Positions 46,842 to 59,205 of a stretch of 64,000 nucleotides of DNA are shown in pieces. The position numbers and the translations under genes are program-made. Under the pieces are notes generated by a model. That model was not told the origin of the DNA. It made no database searches and saw only the letters and a list, made by a program, of their open reading frames with translations. Position 1 is the first letter of the stretch, and each line of letters opens with the position of its first letter. The DNA is taken from NCBI RefSeq assembly GCF_000344685.1, contig NW_006920421.1, positions 575,858 through 639,857 of the forward strand, read 5' to 3'. This stretch comes from Gloeophyllum trabeum ATCC 11539 (Eukaryota; Basidiomycota; Agaricomycetes; Gloeophyllales; Gloeophyllaceae).

Positions 46842-49800
46842 TTATAGCAATAGTGTATCCTTCCACCGTTCCGTGATAGGCTGTCCGCGGAAGACTTCGT
46901 GCAGGACCTCCGTAACATCCTCAACGTAGACAAAACGAATGCCGGTCTTGACGCTCTCCGGGACGTTCTCCTCGATATCGGCACGGTTAGCGCCTGGGGC
47001 GATGATGGTCTTGATACCAGCCCGGTGGGCAGCGAGGATCTTCTCCTTCAATCCACCAACTGGAAGAACCTGGCCCACTAGAGAAATCTCGCCGGTCATC
47101 GCTATCCGCAGGTGTCAGAACATGAGCTAACTCTTCAATCCAATAGTACACGTACCAATATCAGGGTCGACCCTTGTCTTCGTCAGCAGTGAAACGAAAG
47201 CCGTCAGCAGCGCCGTCCCCGCACTGGGACCTTCCTTCCCAATGCTACCTTCAGGCATATGAACGTGGATGTCGCGATCTGTCAAGAACTGCTCGTCTGG
47301 AGACTTCGTGACACCCAGCTCATAGGCGTGGCTCTTGACCCAGCTCAAACCAATCTGCGCGCTTTCCCGAATCACTTCGCCCAATTTACCGGTCAGCTGC
47401 AAAGTGCCTTTACCAGGCATACTCTGTTGTGGCAAGGATGAGATACATCCAACGGCGCTTGACTGCATTGCTATGTACGTACCGTAGCTTCAACGGGCAT
47501 GACTGCACCAGAGCCATTACCAAGGTATCCAAGACCAGTGCTGACACCTGGGGGAGGCGGTCTCGTGTACAGGCGATCCCGATGGTAAACGGGAGGTCCA
47601 ACATAATCCTTCAGATTCTCCGGGGTAATCCTGATATGGACAGTGTCCGGCACTTTAAGCGGCTTCCGCTCCTCGGTCGTAACCTGACGTTCACCCTCAG
47701 AATTGCCCTGCTCATGGGCTTCACTGGCGGACTCAGTCTTGGGAGTTGAAGTCTCGGGCGCAGCCGGTTCGTTGGACGGTGCATCTTGCTTCTCGACAGT
47801 CTCCGTCTTGCCCTCTTTGACATCCTGCGGTAACGCTGCCTCTTCAGGGAAGGCTTCCTCGCCGAGATCCTGAACAAGCTTCAAAGCAGCCTTGCGATAT
47901 ATCTACAGAGCAATGGTCAGATTCCAGTGAACACCATCATCGTGGCGGCAGCTCACTTTGTCGATATGCTTTTTGAGGTTACGGACACCGCTCTCGCGGC
48001 AGTAGTATTTGATCAGGGTGTCGATGGCAGCACGGTCAACGGTGATATCGGCATCCTTAAGACCAGCCGCTTCCTTAGCTTGTGGGCCGAGATACTTGTC
48101 TGCGATGACAAGCTTCTCCTCCGTTACGTAGCCGCTCAGTTCGAGGACCTCCATACGGTCAAGCAGGGGCGCAGATATGGTGTCCAGGACGTTGGCTAAG
48201 TAACAACGTGAGGATATGCATGAAGGACGAAAGCATAACATACCAGTACACACGAAGAGGACTCTGGACAAATCCACAGGGACGTCGAGGCTGGGCAAGG
48301 TCAGAACGAGTAACAAGAATCAAGTGGAAAGTACGCACTAATGATCCAAGAAATTCGTGTTCTGCTCGGGGTCTAGCATCTCCAGCAAAGCACTACCAGG
48401 ATCACCGTTGATACCCCGGCCAATTTTGTCGATTTCATCAATCAAGACCAGAGGATTCTCTGTGCCGACCCGCTTCAAAGCCTGAATGATCTTGCCTGGC
48501 AGTGCTCTGTCAAGTCGGCGTAAGTAAATTACATTGACGATGTCTGGTCACAACCTACCCGACATATGTCCTCCGATGTCCCTTTATCTCCGCGACGTCG
48601 GTCAAGCCACCAACAGAGAACCGGAAGAACTGCCTATTAAGAGCGCGCGCGATCGACTTGCCAATAGATGTCTTGCCCACACCTGGCGGGCCGACCAGAC
48701 AAATGATCTTGCCCTCGACGGTCCCTCTGAGCTTACCGACAGCCAGGAACTCGAGAATCCGCTCTTTGACGTCCTTGAGACCGTAGTGATCCTCGTCAAG
48801 GACCTTCTGCGCGTGCGAGATTGAGTAATTCTCTGGAGAGTGCTGACCCCATGGGATCTAGGAAATCATATATAACATCAATATCCGATCAAACTTCCAT
48901 ACGAAACAGTAACGCACCTGTGTAAGCCATTCAAGGTAATTCCTGGTTACATTGGCTTCACTGGCATTCGGCTCGAGACCTTGTAACTTGTTGAGCTCCT
49001 CGTCGAAGACCTTCTTAACATGCTCCGGCATCTTAAGCTTCTCGGCCCTTTCCTTGAACTTCTCGATCAACTTGTCCTTGCCGTCGCTCTCCATGCCAAG
49101 CTCCTTCTTAATACCCTTGAGCTGCTCCATGAGGTAGTACTCCCTCTGTCGCTTTGCGATCTTGCTATCGACGTCCCTACTGAGCTTACTCTGCAGTTGC
49201 GCATTGATCAACTCCTTCTTGAGAACCAGTAGGGCCTTGCGTAACCGGTCTTCAACGACTAGGGCTTCGAGCACGTCCTGCAACTCCTGAACTTCGCCGG
49301 TTGAGACCGCCGCAGCGAAGTCTGCGAGCTTGTCCGGCTCGTCGAAGACGTTAGACGCGACCTGATTGATCGAGAAATTCGTGATCTGGTCGCGGAACAG
49401 CGGGTTGAGTTGGGCAATGTCCTTGAACACAGAGACAATCTCCGACATGAACGCCCGAATGTACTGGTCGTCCTTATTGTACGGCTGCGTGACGAGGTTC
49501 TCGATATTCACTATCGAGATCTCATAGTTCTGCAGGAACGACGTCTGGAGCGGGGCAGGGTGCATCTTGGCGATGTCTTCCGGAGTCGTGGGTGCCGGCG
49601 AAGGCGGGGGGGTAGGCAGCTGTTCCTCCGAGCTCTCTGCATTCTCTACCGAGGCAGAAGATGCAGGTGCGGTCGCAGACGCAGGCTTACCCGGTTTCAC
49701 GAGCTCCTTGATCCGAATTCTCCGATGAGGATACAATACAGCCGTCAAACCTTCCTCTTTATCCTCCGTGCCCGTGGCTGCAAAGACGCTCGTGATCTGG

Positions 49801-50495
49801 GCGAACACGCCGACCTGGTGAACCTGGTTAATGTCCGTGATGATGTCGCTGTCTACATTCTCGTCCTTGAGGAGGAAAGCACCCAAATATGGTTGTCCGC
49901 GCCGCATCATTTCCTTGATAGCAGCCACCACCTGCGGGTTGCGCACTACCACTGCCTTGTAGAAACCGGGGAAGAGAGGACGTCGTGCAATGGGGAGGGC
50001 CAGGACCTGGGGATAGACTTCGGGGACGGATTGTCTAGATATCGTAGTAGATGATTTGGAGGAGGATGGGGGATCCGGTGGTGGTGACTCTGGCGGGTCA
50101 GAGCCGTCCGAGTTCTGACCGCTCGAAGAGGACGGTGGGGCAGAGCCAGACGAAGCGCCCTGCCCTCCGCCCTCCTCCGGGCTGTCTAGTCGAACAGACG
50201 TATCGTCTTTCTGCGTACCGTCGGATTCATGGAGCTCAACGCTCTCCCCTTCCGTCGACCCGTCCGACTTCCCCCGTACGTTCGCCCGCGAGTTCATCCA
50301 TCTCGGATAAGCTACAGGCGAAGTAGGGCCAGCAAACCCAGCAACTGTAGACGCTGAGAACGCCTGCCGCTGCAGCGAGTTCCATCGCCGTGCATGTCGT
50401 GTGTTGTAGACCAGTCGAGAGGGTCCGGCTTCAGCTACTGCCAGTTTCGTACATGCCTGTCGTGTGCCGCCCAGAAACGCGCCCAAAAAATTCAT
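46842..50495 (-). CDS. PIM1: Mitochondrial Lon protease
   Basis: ATP-dependent protease of the mitochondrial matrix. Eight exons: 48918-50495, 48559-48857, 48339-48506, 48244-48290, 47957-48195, 47483-47902, 47156-47423, 46842-47101; 1092 residues. An Arg-rich N-terminus ([17 protein letters not shown]) fits mitochondrial import. The N-domain starts near [23 protein letters not shown]+ motifs: Walker [10 protein letters not shown] at about 582 and Walker [11 protein letters not shown]. The serine-lysine dyad is Ser about 984 in EGPSAGTA and Lys about 1027 in [14 protein letters not shown]. Two Ser/Pro/Glu-rich inserts are present, one before the N-domain and one of about 70 residues between the AAA+ and protease domains. 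It converges on GMP synthase, with 190 bases between the stops. Confidence 0.96.
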
Positions 50496-52676
50496 CTGTT
50501 AGTAGCTGCACGAGTACACCACCTGTTCGCCTTTCAAGGCGCTGAACCAGGCAGTCGACCTGACAGAAACTGTAAGGAAAGCAAATGGGCAACGCAAGCC
50601 TAACGCGACGAAGTGCGCGAAATCTCTGACGCACACTTCGCGGCTTACAAATAAGGTTATTAATAATCGATAATTGATACTTACATGGTATTATTTACCA
50701 TCGCATTTTTTCACAGCAAATATTGTAGTAATCTGCTCCCTCCGCTCCCTCTTTCAAGATTCTGCGCCCGACGTTGCCTTCGCGATGAGGCCGTTAGTCC
50801 TGCGCGTAAGGGGGCCTCAGGATATTCCAGAAGGCCATGACTATCCTTTGGATGCCGGACATCCTACTTGAGCATGCTTGGCTTGCTTCTCCCGGGTTTC
50901 TCTCAGTATCCCCTTCGCTGAAACTAAAACCCCACGATGCGGACGGAGAGTGGATAGAGAACGAACGGATGGATCGTGCTCAAGGTCCATCTTACCCGAA
51001 ACTGAAACTGGCTTTCTGGCGCTTTCTGTACTGGTTGGGACATGTACCGATGGCTTTTCGAGACCCTGCAGCGCTGCGCTTGTCCCAGATCACTTTTGCC
51101 TTGCTTCCCGCAAAATATTCCACGAACGACTGTCGGTTTGCCCTCTGAGCGGAGTTGCACCTTTGATCACTTCCCTAGGCAGCCTGCTTTGCTCGCGATC
51201 AAGAGTGAAACGGCTGAGCCCGATCCAAGGACTGCGTGATCCCAAACTCCCTCTTTAAAACAGCTAATAATGGTTAATCCATTGTCATTTTGTTGTTGCA
51301 CAGTACAGGTCGGTCAGTATTGCCACTAGATTCCGTTCTTTAAGACCCCCCCCCCCCCGAGGGTGGAGTGTTCCCTCCCTATTATCTCTGGTCTAGCGCC
51401 GGATACCCAGGTTTTCCGACCGTACTAGGCCTTTCGCGCGTGACATCACAATAGCTTCGAAGTAACGAAACAGTGTGGAAGCTTATCCGCCAAAGGTGCC
51501 GTTGTCTATATGCATTCCGACTACCAGCTCAATGGTCGTTCGATCCCGGACAAGAATAGATGGCGCCCGTGTAATAGCGCTGATAACAGCATGACCTTTT
51601 GCTATGGTCAAATCAAGGGCTTCCGCCAAGCGCTGTGCTTGTTCTGGGTGCCTCATGTGCAATGAAAACGCGACTATTGGGACACCTGCTCAGTTCTCCA
51701 CTGGCGTTCATTAGTAATTATAACCTATGGAACATTCGTTGAACTCGCTGGTGCGGAACCTCTGGCAACATCGCCTGGCTGGGACATTGTTCGGCTCGCC
51801 GGTTGACTTGGACTACGTCGAGGCACTGAATCAGGGGAAATTCAAAGCACATGTCCCTGGGATGGTTACTCGCTTGAACCTCATGGTGCAAGTGTTCGTT
51901 CTGTTGCTGCCTTGTCAAGGATGAAGTCCAAAATGGACCGTCCTCCCTGGGTCGGTAGCTAATCCATCCCTAGGCCTGGGCGGAGGCAGGCAGTCTCTTG
52001 CCGTCGGACTTGTTCGCGAATGAAACACTTGAGTTGGGGCTTCGTGTCGTTTTGTTACAGGCTGTACCGTCGACGACCTATGTACGTTCCGATTGAGAGG
52101 CCATGTCTCGGGACGTGCAATTTCCGCAGAGAGGCACTCGGCATCATTAATCCGCATCGCTTCTCATGAATCTCGCACTAGAGCTTTTTCTGAATTTCCC
52201 GGCGCTCGAAACCAATGTCGCTGAGTTCCATGGCTATTCCTAGTCTTTCCGACCAATCGCCGTATACTGACACTCTTCCATTCCTTCGGTATCTTCAATG
52301 CATGTATGCTGCCCGCTCGTACTTGGCCTCCATCTCGTAATTGGTTCGTAGGCTCGATCCTTGATCTGGGAACAGAAGTGCCCTGTGCATGAGTGGTTAC
52401 CTCTCTTTCGCCGCTGGATAACTTATTTCAGCACATCATCCGAACGAAGTTCACGTCTCGTCGGCACCTCATTAATATGCTTGTTATAGGGCAGCAATCT
52501 TCAATGTATACGCCTCGTGGCTGATTGGGCCTCACAGCTCTACCGGACGAACTTTGTATCCGAGGGGACCGCATCAACCTGCCGCGCTGCTAGTATGCCC
52601 ATTGGTGAACTTATAAACTCTCTGTATAAGGCGGAGCCCATCCCCTCAAAAGTCAAATCATCCTCCGTCTTCCACC
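50496..52676. other. Long intergenic stretch
   Basis: 2.2 kb between divergent genes. No gene recognised. A run of 13 C lies at 51346-51358. The proximal end carries the fasciclin gene's TATA box. Confidence 0.5.
52612..52617 (+). promoter_or_regulatory. TATA box of the fasciclin gene
   Basis: TATAAA, 65 bases before the ATG at 52677, with ATTGG (inverse CCAAT) just upstream at 52601. Confidence 0.5.
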
Positions 52677-54013
52677 ATGCATCTGATACACATCGTCTTT
52701 TTATTGCTATCTTGGCCACCGCTCATACTCGCCCAGGGTCCCCTGCTGCCCTTCGAGGCCGAAGGCTTTCTCGACGCATTCGTTGCCTTCTTCAGGTCGA
52801 AGGGCTTCAAGGATGGTGTCAGTATCGTCGAGAGCCTGCCGAGTAAATATATCGCAGATTTCGCAAGTCTGTTCAACGGCAGCATGACGTTCCTGTTTCC
52901 TGCGTTCGTTGCTCTTCCTCTCATATACCGGTTTGTGTCACTGAGGTCTTCTATTTACAGCTTTGGTAAGACTCAATGATAGTCCAGTGTACCCAGCGTA
53001 TAATGTCATCCGCATCAGTACCCAATGCCACCCTCAACAACCTTCTCAATGACACGGAGAAGATATTCGATGTATTGGCTTACCACGTTGTCGATACACC
53101 CCTGGGCAATGCCAATATCCCTGTTTACCCCAACCATACCGTGCTCCCAAGTGCGCTAAATGATACGGCCTCCGTGCTGCTACGTACGGGAGAAAGTCAG
53201 TCAATGGTCTTAACCAGACTCACTGATGGCATCATACATGTCCTGGAGCAAGGGTAAATTACTCGTTCATCCTCTGGAGAAATACATTGTTCATGAGATT
53301 TGGTCAGCGTCACGGACATCAATATCACATCTCTCGACTCCTTCACCATCCCCGGATTAAACATCAGCTACGGATACGCTGTCGTTAGCGAATTGCTAAC
53401 CGCGCCGGGAACCTTGAATGATACACTGCAAGCACTAAACATCACTGCTTTCGCCAGCAATACCCACATCGCGAATGCCATTGAAGAAACTAGCACGGAA
53501 CCTGGCATCACGCTATTTGTCCCCGAAGGCAAGCCACTCCGCTCCGTAATGCTTTGCTGTGACTCACCCTCAGAGTTCAGACGCCGGGCTTGTCTCAGAA
53601 ATTGCTTCCTGGGCACATCTCAGCACCGACAGTCTGGACGACATCGTCAACAATCATGTTAGGGAGACGCACATCCGTCTTCGATCTACACGCAGCTGCT
53701 CACCACGGACACCCATTTACAGGTGATTAACGGAACATATTATTTCAAGTCCCTCGTCGGGACACTGCGTAATGCAGCTGATCAAGAGCTGTCCTTCGAT
53801 GGGACTACTGTTACCTTGAAGGGGGGGAATACTGCCAACATCACCAAGTCCGACGTCTTGACTCAGAACGGGGTGGTCCACGTCATTGATAAGGCCCTAC
53901 TTACCAGCCCTCTGAAATCTCCGGCGTCGACATCGGGTGATGTGACAATTCTTTGCCCAACGTGGGCCAGCCTGCTAGCTGTGGTAGTCGCTGGTCTGTT
54001 CTACGCCCTGTAG
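52677..54013 (+). CDS. Fasciclin (FAS1) domain protein, likely GPI-anchored, one probable frameshift
   Basis: FAS1 proteins mediate adhesion at the cell wall. A signal peptide is clear (MHLIHIVFLLLSWPPLILAQG). Exons: 52677-52903, 52946-52965, 53019-53253, 53308-53528, 53581 to the stop at 54011. The 20-base exon restores FLFPASSIYSFVPNATLNNL with family spacing. The intron 53529-53580 has a GC donor (GCAAGC) and gives FVPEDAGLVSEIASWAHLS. FAS1 blocks include IFDVLAYHVVD, VLEQGVTDIN-type and LTQNGVVHVIDKALL, suggesting two domains. The end, ILCPTWASLLAVVVAGLFYAL, is a GPI-addition signal. Between NNHVRETHI (about 53675) and SSIYTQLLTTDT the frame shifts by one base with no usable splice sites, so this copy may be disabled or the assembly wrong. 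Confidence 0.75.
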
Positions 54014-54531
54014 GCCAGGGCGGCGTTCGGAGTGATTTCCAATCACACCAAACCTTTCATCTACTTCTGGTTTATTGGAGTACGTCCCGCGGGTTTTCAT
54101 TGGAATACGTTTCGCAGGGTGTTTGGGCTGTCGTTCTGGCTGTACTTTCGGCACTATCTGGCAGGGTCACCGATCGATCTGTAGCTGGAAGATGCTTGTA
54201 CTAATGGAGCACGTTTCGCGCATTTCCCGACCTTAAGAGGACTCTGCTTCATTAGCTCCAGGGCGGTTGTTCCCGGAGATCACTAGACTCCCATGGATGC
54301 CTCGTGGTTGATTTAGAGTAAGAGTGGCGTCTTGACCCAGGATGTTAGTCACAGTCCTTGCCGCTTCGAAAGGAGTTAATCTTCGGGGCAACTAGGGCTT
54401 AAGCTGCTTAGCATGCTGATTGGAGCGGTGGCTCGTATTGCACCCGAACTTACATAAACGTAAGTCCCTACCGTCTCGCTCAAGCTTCCTTCGCATGCTC
54501 TTGCTCCTGTATTCGTGAGCTGGAGGCAATG
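54014..54531. other. Intergenic, nothing recognised
   Basis: 518 bases between the fasciclin gene and the P450 relic. No motif seen. Confidence 0.45.
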
Positions 54532-56100
54532 ATGAGTTGCCCTACCGACTCTGTTCTGCCCTCAGCCTGGGCGGAGTGCTGTGTTGCCTGGCTTACTTGT
54601 TATGGATCGGACATCGTCCGCCCGTCCCTCTTGGTCCAAAGGGAGTAGAAACATTTTTGATATGCCGACTAAACACTCTTGGAAAGTCTTCGCTGGATGG
54701 CGCCACCGTCGGGGTTTGTCTCTCCCCCCCTTTTTTTCGGTCGGGCGGAACTAATTCTCAAGCTTTCAGATAACATCATATACCTGAAGGTCTTGGACAA
54801 ACGATGATAGTCGTGAACTCCCCGGACGTCGTTATTGATAAGCTTGAGAGGAAGATCTAGTCGGATCGCCCTACTCTTACTATGGCTGACAAGATGGTGG
54901 GCCGGAGAAATGTGCTCGCGAGCTGATATCTTACGGAACGGTTCCGCAAATATGGACGCCTGATCCACAGCGTAGTCGGCACGCGAGCTAGTGTGGAGCA
55001 GTTCTGAGCCATCGAAGAGCAAGAAGCGTGTCGTTTCCTTCAACAGACCCTCGCCGACCCGGATAACTTACGCCGTGTCTCTAGGCGAAGGGAAATGCCG
55101 CTCCATCCTTTGTCTCTAATCAATTAGAGATGGAGGACCCAGGCCAGGAAGACATCGTTAGATGGGCTGCCGCATCCTTGTATTCAGGTCAGAGATACTT
55201 AGGTCTCGAAGTTCCTCCGTGCGATATTTCCTAGGTGGCGCAGATACGGTAAGAATCTTCTGCTCCTCCACCCAAGCTCATGCCCACCCGGTTACACAGA
55301 ACCTTTCTGCTGTCCGTTCGTTCTTCTTGGCGATGGTGCTATACCCCAAAGTGCAGAAGAAAGCCCAAGCGGAGATCGACGCCGTGGTGGTTCAGATTGC
55401 GACGCGGACCAGTTACCTTATGTCGAGGCATTAGTCAAAGAAGTCTTAAGATGGAATTCCGTGGGTCCCCTGGGTATGATAGTCTCGTTCATGACTAGGC
55501 GTATAATCTTACTGTCTACTACCCAGGTGTACTTCATACCGAGGATTCCCTCATAATACCCAATATCTGGTGGGTTTACCACATTCTGCTTGACTGCAGT
55601 TGACCGAGGTATTTCCACATCGGACGGGTGGAAGGTGGTTCCTGCATGATCGAAAGATATGCAGATCTCGCACAGTCCATACCGGAGAGGTTTCTCCGGG
55701 TCGATGGCCACGATCCCGAGACAGACCCTCGCAACTCTTGGATTCGGTCGCCGGTATGGTGCAGTTTCAGAGAATATACGTTCGGAGACCTGACTTCACT
55801 CGTCGTCGAAAGAATATGCAGGTGAGTGCTAGGAAAGGTCGCGAAGCGTGTTAGTTTGCGACTGTGCATGATTTTCACAGGCATGATGTTGGCGGACGCT
55901 TCCTTGTTCATATACTGTGCTATGTCGCTAGCTGTGGTTGGTATCTCCAAGGCGCGTGACGATGCAGGCAATGTCATCGAGCCCATCATCGACTACAGCG
56001 CGGATATTAGTATTATCAGGTCAACTCGTCCCTAGGTACCGTTTACATGCTCCATCAAACCTCGTTCACCCAAAGCTGAAGCTCTGATTCACGGAATGAA
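54532..56100 (+). pseudogene. Cytochrome P450 pseudogene
   Basis: A decayed paralogue of the P450 at 56633-58788. Matching pieces appear in order: the N-terminal helix and PxGPKG, IIYLKVL, the exon around SADIL-RNGSANM, the I-helix GGADT, FFLAMVLYPKVQKKAQAEID, EVLRWN (out of frame), the region before the heme, MLADASLFIYCAMSLAVVGISKARDDAGNVIEPIIDYS, and the C-terminal KPRSPKAEALIHG. Stop codons interrupt it (TAG 54858, TGA 55005). At about 55075 the end of the paralogue's exon 2 runs straight into its exon 5 region, so exons 3 and 4 (about 430 bases) are deleted. It cannot encode a working enzyme. Confidence 0.9.
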
Positions 56101-56632
56101 CTTCATAGTTTCCCCCGTCACCTCTTCTGCGTCTTTATGCTGTAGGGTTAGTGATGTCCACAGTGTTCTCTCTAGTACTTCTCCATTTACTTGAGGGTAC
56201 CGGTTATTGGCATACATTCCGTTCGTAGGGGGGCGATCGTTGAGGAGAGCCCCCGCACATTTCGAATGATGAAGCTGAAGGAACCTGCTTCTATCGGACT
56301 TTCCTCAACTCCTCTTGGATGCCACGTGGTTGTACCTAGACTACGGGGCGAGGATGCTCCTGCTGCTCCGAAAGGAGGCAAGGTAAACCAGGCTAAATCA
56401 CGCTCCGCGTACTGATGGGAAGGCAGAGAAGTTCAAGTTACTGACTGCAGGGTATAGCTCCTGCGCGTACTCGGGATTCCCTTCCGGCCGCTATCTGCCG
56501 GGACAGCATCGCCATACCAGTCTGCCAAGCAGAATGGCGCACCAGTGGTAAAGGTTGAATAATCCACCCGGTTTTTTATAAAGGCGAATCTTGAAGTATG
56601 CTCTGCCTCCATTTTCTGAAGTGAACGTAGTA
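56101..56632. other. Spacer between P450 relic and intact P450
   Basis: 532 bases. It holds the promoter of the intact gene, including TATAAA at 56577-56582, 51 bases before the ATG. Nothing else seen. Confidence 0.5.
56577..56582 (+). promoter_or_regulatory. TATA box of the P450 gene
   Basis: TATAAA preceded by a T run, 51 bases upstream of ATG 56633. Confidence 0.5.
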
Positions 56633-58788
56633 ATGTCTTTCGCAATGGTTTCTCTCCTTGACCTTTGCCTGTGTGGATTTGCGATCTGTTGTGCATATTA
56701 CTTCTTCTGGTCCGGCCGTCATGCACCCCTTCCTCCTGGCCCCAGAGGACTACCAGTGGCGGGAAACATCCTGGACATGCCCGCTAAGCATCCTTGGAGA
56801 GTCTTCGCTGGATGGGTCCAACGTTTCGGTAAGTCTATTCTTTCCCGCCCTGTCCGAGTAAACACGCTAACTTATTGGGCATTCAGGGAACATCATATCT
56901 CTCAAAGTCCTCGGACAAACGATGATAGTTGTGAACTCTCCGCAGGTAGCCATCGATATGCTTGAGAGGAAGAGCACGATCTATTCAGACCGCCCCACTC
57001 TAATTATGGCCCACGAATTGGTGGGCTGGAGAGACATACTGGCGGGCTTGTCTCTTAGCGACAGGTTTCGCAAATACCGTCGCCTAATGCACAGTGCAGT
57101 CGGCACACGGGGAAGCACGGAGCAGTTTAATCCCATTGAAGAGCAGGAGATGCGGTGCTTTCTTGCAAAAACTCTTTCCGACCCGGGAAACTTTGCAGCT
57201 CACGCTCGCAGGTGTGTTGTATGAGCTTGGCAATTACGCACAGGACAGATCATTTGTTGTTGTCAGGATGGCCGGTGCTGTAATTCTGCAGATTACGTAT
57301 GGATACAAGGTGCAAACTGACAATGATCCGATGGTGCGTGTCGTCGATAACGCCATGGACCACTTCTCGGAACTGGTGGTTCCCGGCGCATACTTGGTTG
57401 ATACCCTGCCGATATGTGAGGAGGTCTTCGCTGGTGCGCACGCGTTAGTACTGATGACCGCTCTAGTGAGGTTCCTTCCCAGCTGGTTCCCGGGTGCGCA
57501 ATTCAAGAGGAACGCTAAAGCTTATGCTGCTACCTTGAAAGACATGGTTAATCTCCCATTCAACTTCACTCGCAAACAGATGGTCTGTCGAGACGTGATG
57601 CTGCTCAGGAAAACATGTCCATGAATTCACACTGCGTCTCTAGGCGGAAGGAACCGCGCCTCCTTCGTTCGTTTCCAATCAATTAGAAGCGGGGGACCCA
57701 AACGAAGAGGACATCATCCGATGGGCTGCCGCATCCTTATATGCAGGTCAGTACTATTCAACATGCGAACTATTCGGACACCGATTTATAGCATGTTTCT
57801 TAGGTGGTGCGGATACGGTAGACTCCTTCCTACTTCATACAAGCTGATGCCCATTTGCTCCCGTAGACCGTGTCTGCTATTTGTTCATTCTATCTGGCTA
57901 TGGCGCTATACCCCGAAGTCCAGAAGAAGGCCCAGGCAGAGATTGATGAGGTGGTCGGCTCAGAGCGGCTACCATCCTTCGCTGACAGGGACCGATTGCC
58001 TTACGTCGAGGCATTGATCAAGGAAGTCTTACGATGGAATCCTGTGGCTCCCCTAGGTATGCTGGCCGCCGAGATGGTGAACATGCTACTCAGGCGTTCG
58101 ATGCACTTCCAGGTGTCCCTCACCGCCTGCGAGAGGATGATATTCATGAAGGGTACCTCATACCGAAGGATTCGATAATAATACCTAATATTTGGTGAGC
58201 TTTACCATTCCGAGGTCAAGACCAGTGATTCAACGCTGATCGGAGGGTAGGTGGTTCCTGCATGACCCTGAAAGATATGCGAATCCCGCAGAATTCAAAC
58301 CAGAGAGATACTTGAAAGCGGACGACCACGATCCCGAGCCAGACCCTCAGAACTACTGTTTCGGATTCGGTCGCAGGTATGGTGCAGTTTACGAGAGATA
58401 CACGAGCCCACTGCTGATAAATTTGCTCGTCACCAGAGTTTGTCCAGGTAGGTGCCGCGACAGACCGGAAAGCCTTGAAGCGTGATAATTAGTTGTTGAC
58501 CATGGGTGATCCTCTAGGCATCAAACTGGCAGACAGTTCCTTGTTCATAGCCTGTGTCATGTCGCTAGCTGTGTTCGACATCTCCAAAGCGCGCGATGAT
58601 GCAGGCAATGTCATTGAGCCGATTGTCGACTATAGTACCGACATTGTTAGGTCAGTTCAGTGCTGCCAATCATTCATTCTAGCACACTTAACGAACGTAC
58701 TGTCCCTCACAGTCATCCCACGCCGTTTGCATGCTACATCAAACCTCGCTCGCCCAGAGCCGAAACTATGATCCACGGAATACAATGA
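56633..58788 (+). CDS. Cytochrome P450 monooxygenase (CYP64-like group)
   Basis: Heme monooxygenase anchored in the ER; substrate unknown. Twelve exons close in frame to 506 residues: 56633-56828, 56887-57211, 57267-57415, 57467-57582, 57644-57746, 57804-57817, 57867-58056, 58113-58194, 58251-58376, 58437-58447, 58518-58650, 58713-58788. N-terminal membrane helix (residues 5-24), then PLPPGPRGLPVAGN. The I-helix GGADTT (about 297-302) has its first part in a 14-base exon. The ExxR motif is in KEVLRWNP. The heme loop is FGFGRRVCPG with Cys about 436, encoded by an 11-base exon. Best resemblance is to basidiomycete O-methylsterigmatocystin-oxidoreductase-like P450s; that name does not imply the reaction. 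A second ATG at 56645 is possible. Confidence 0.93.
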
Positions 58789-59205
58789 TCGCGAAGCTCG
58801 TTTCCTGCTCGCCTGTCACAAACGTATATACTTCGAAACCTACTCTTCACTTTTTCTGTGGAGACCCCATACTAGTAGCTCGATGGAGGTGATTGGGAAT
58901 GCCTGATAAAATGCGGGAAAGTAAACGATACAACGATGATGGAGCGAACGGCCACGGGTATGAAAAGACTAGTTATCGTCACATACAGTGTCCATGCTAT
59001 TCATCCACCTGCAGCCCAACTGTACATTACACAAAAATTCGTAGTTGTAGTACCCAACCTCAATGTAAGTACGAGTCCGTCCGGCGCATATCATGCGAAC
59101 AAAGCGAAAGCAAGATAATCATGTGCGCGCGCAAGCAAAGGTCCGAGGTCTGGGTAGGCCTCATTAGGAGGTTAGAGTAGGTATCGAGTACATGTCCCGG
59201 GCGAC
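58789..59205. other. Intergenic, convergent ends
   Basis: 417 bases between the P450 stop and the glucanase stop. Nothing recognised. Confidence 0.5.

Noticed and set aside
51346..51358. Run of 13 C as a functional element
   Set aside because: It is a plain homopolymer in a gene-free stretch; no other signal nearby.
52677..58788. Secondary-metabolite cluster formed by the P450 pair and neighbours
   Set aside because: No backbone enzyme (polyketide synthase, NRPS, terpene synthase) is present; neighbours are cell-wall and adhesion proteins.
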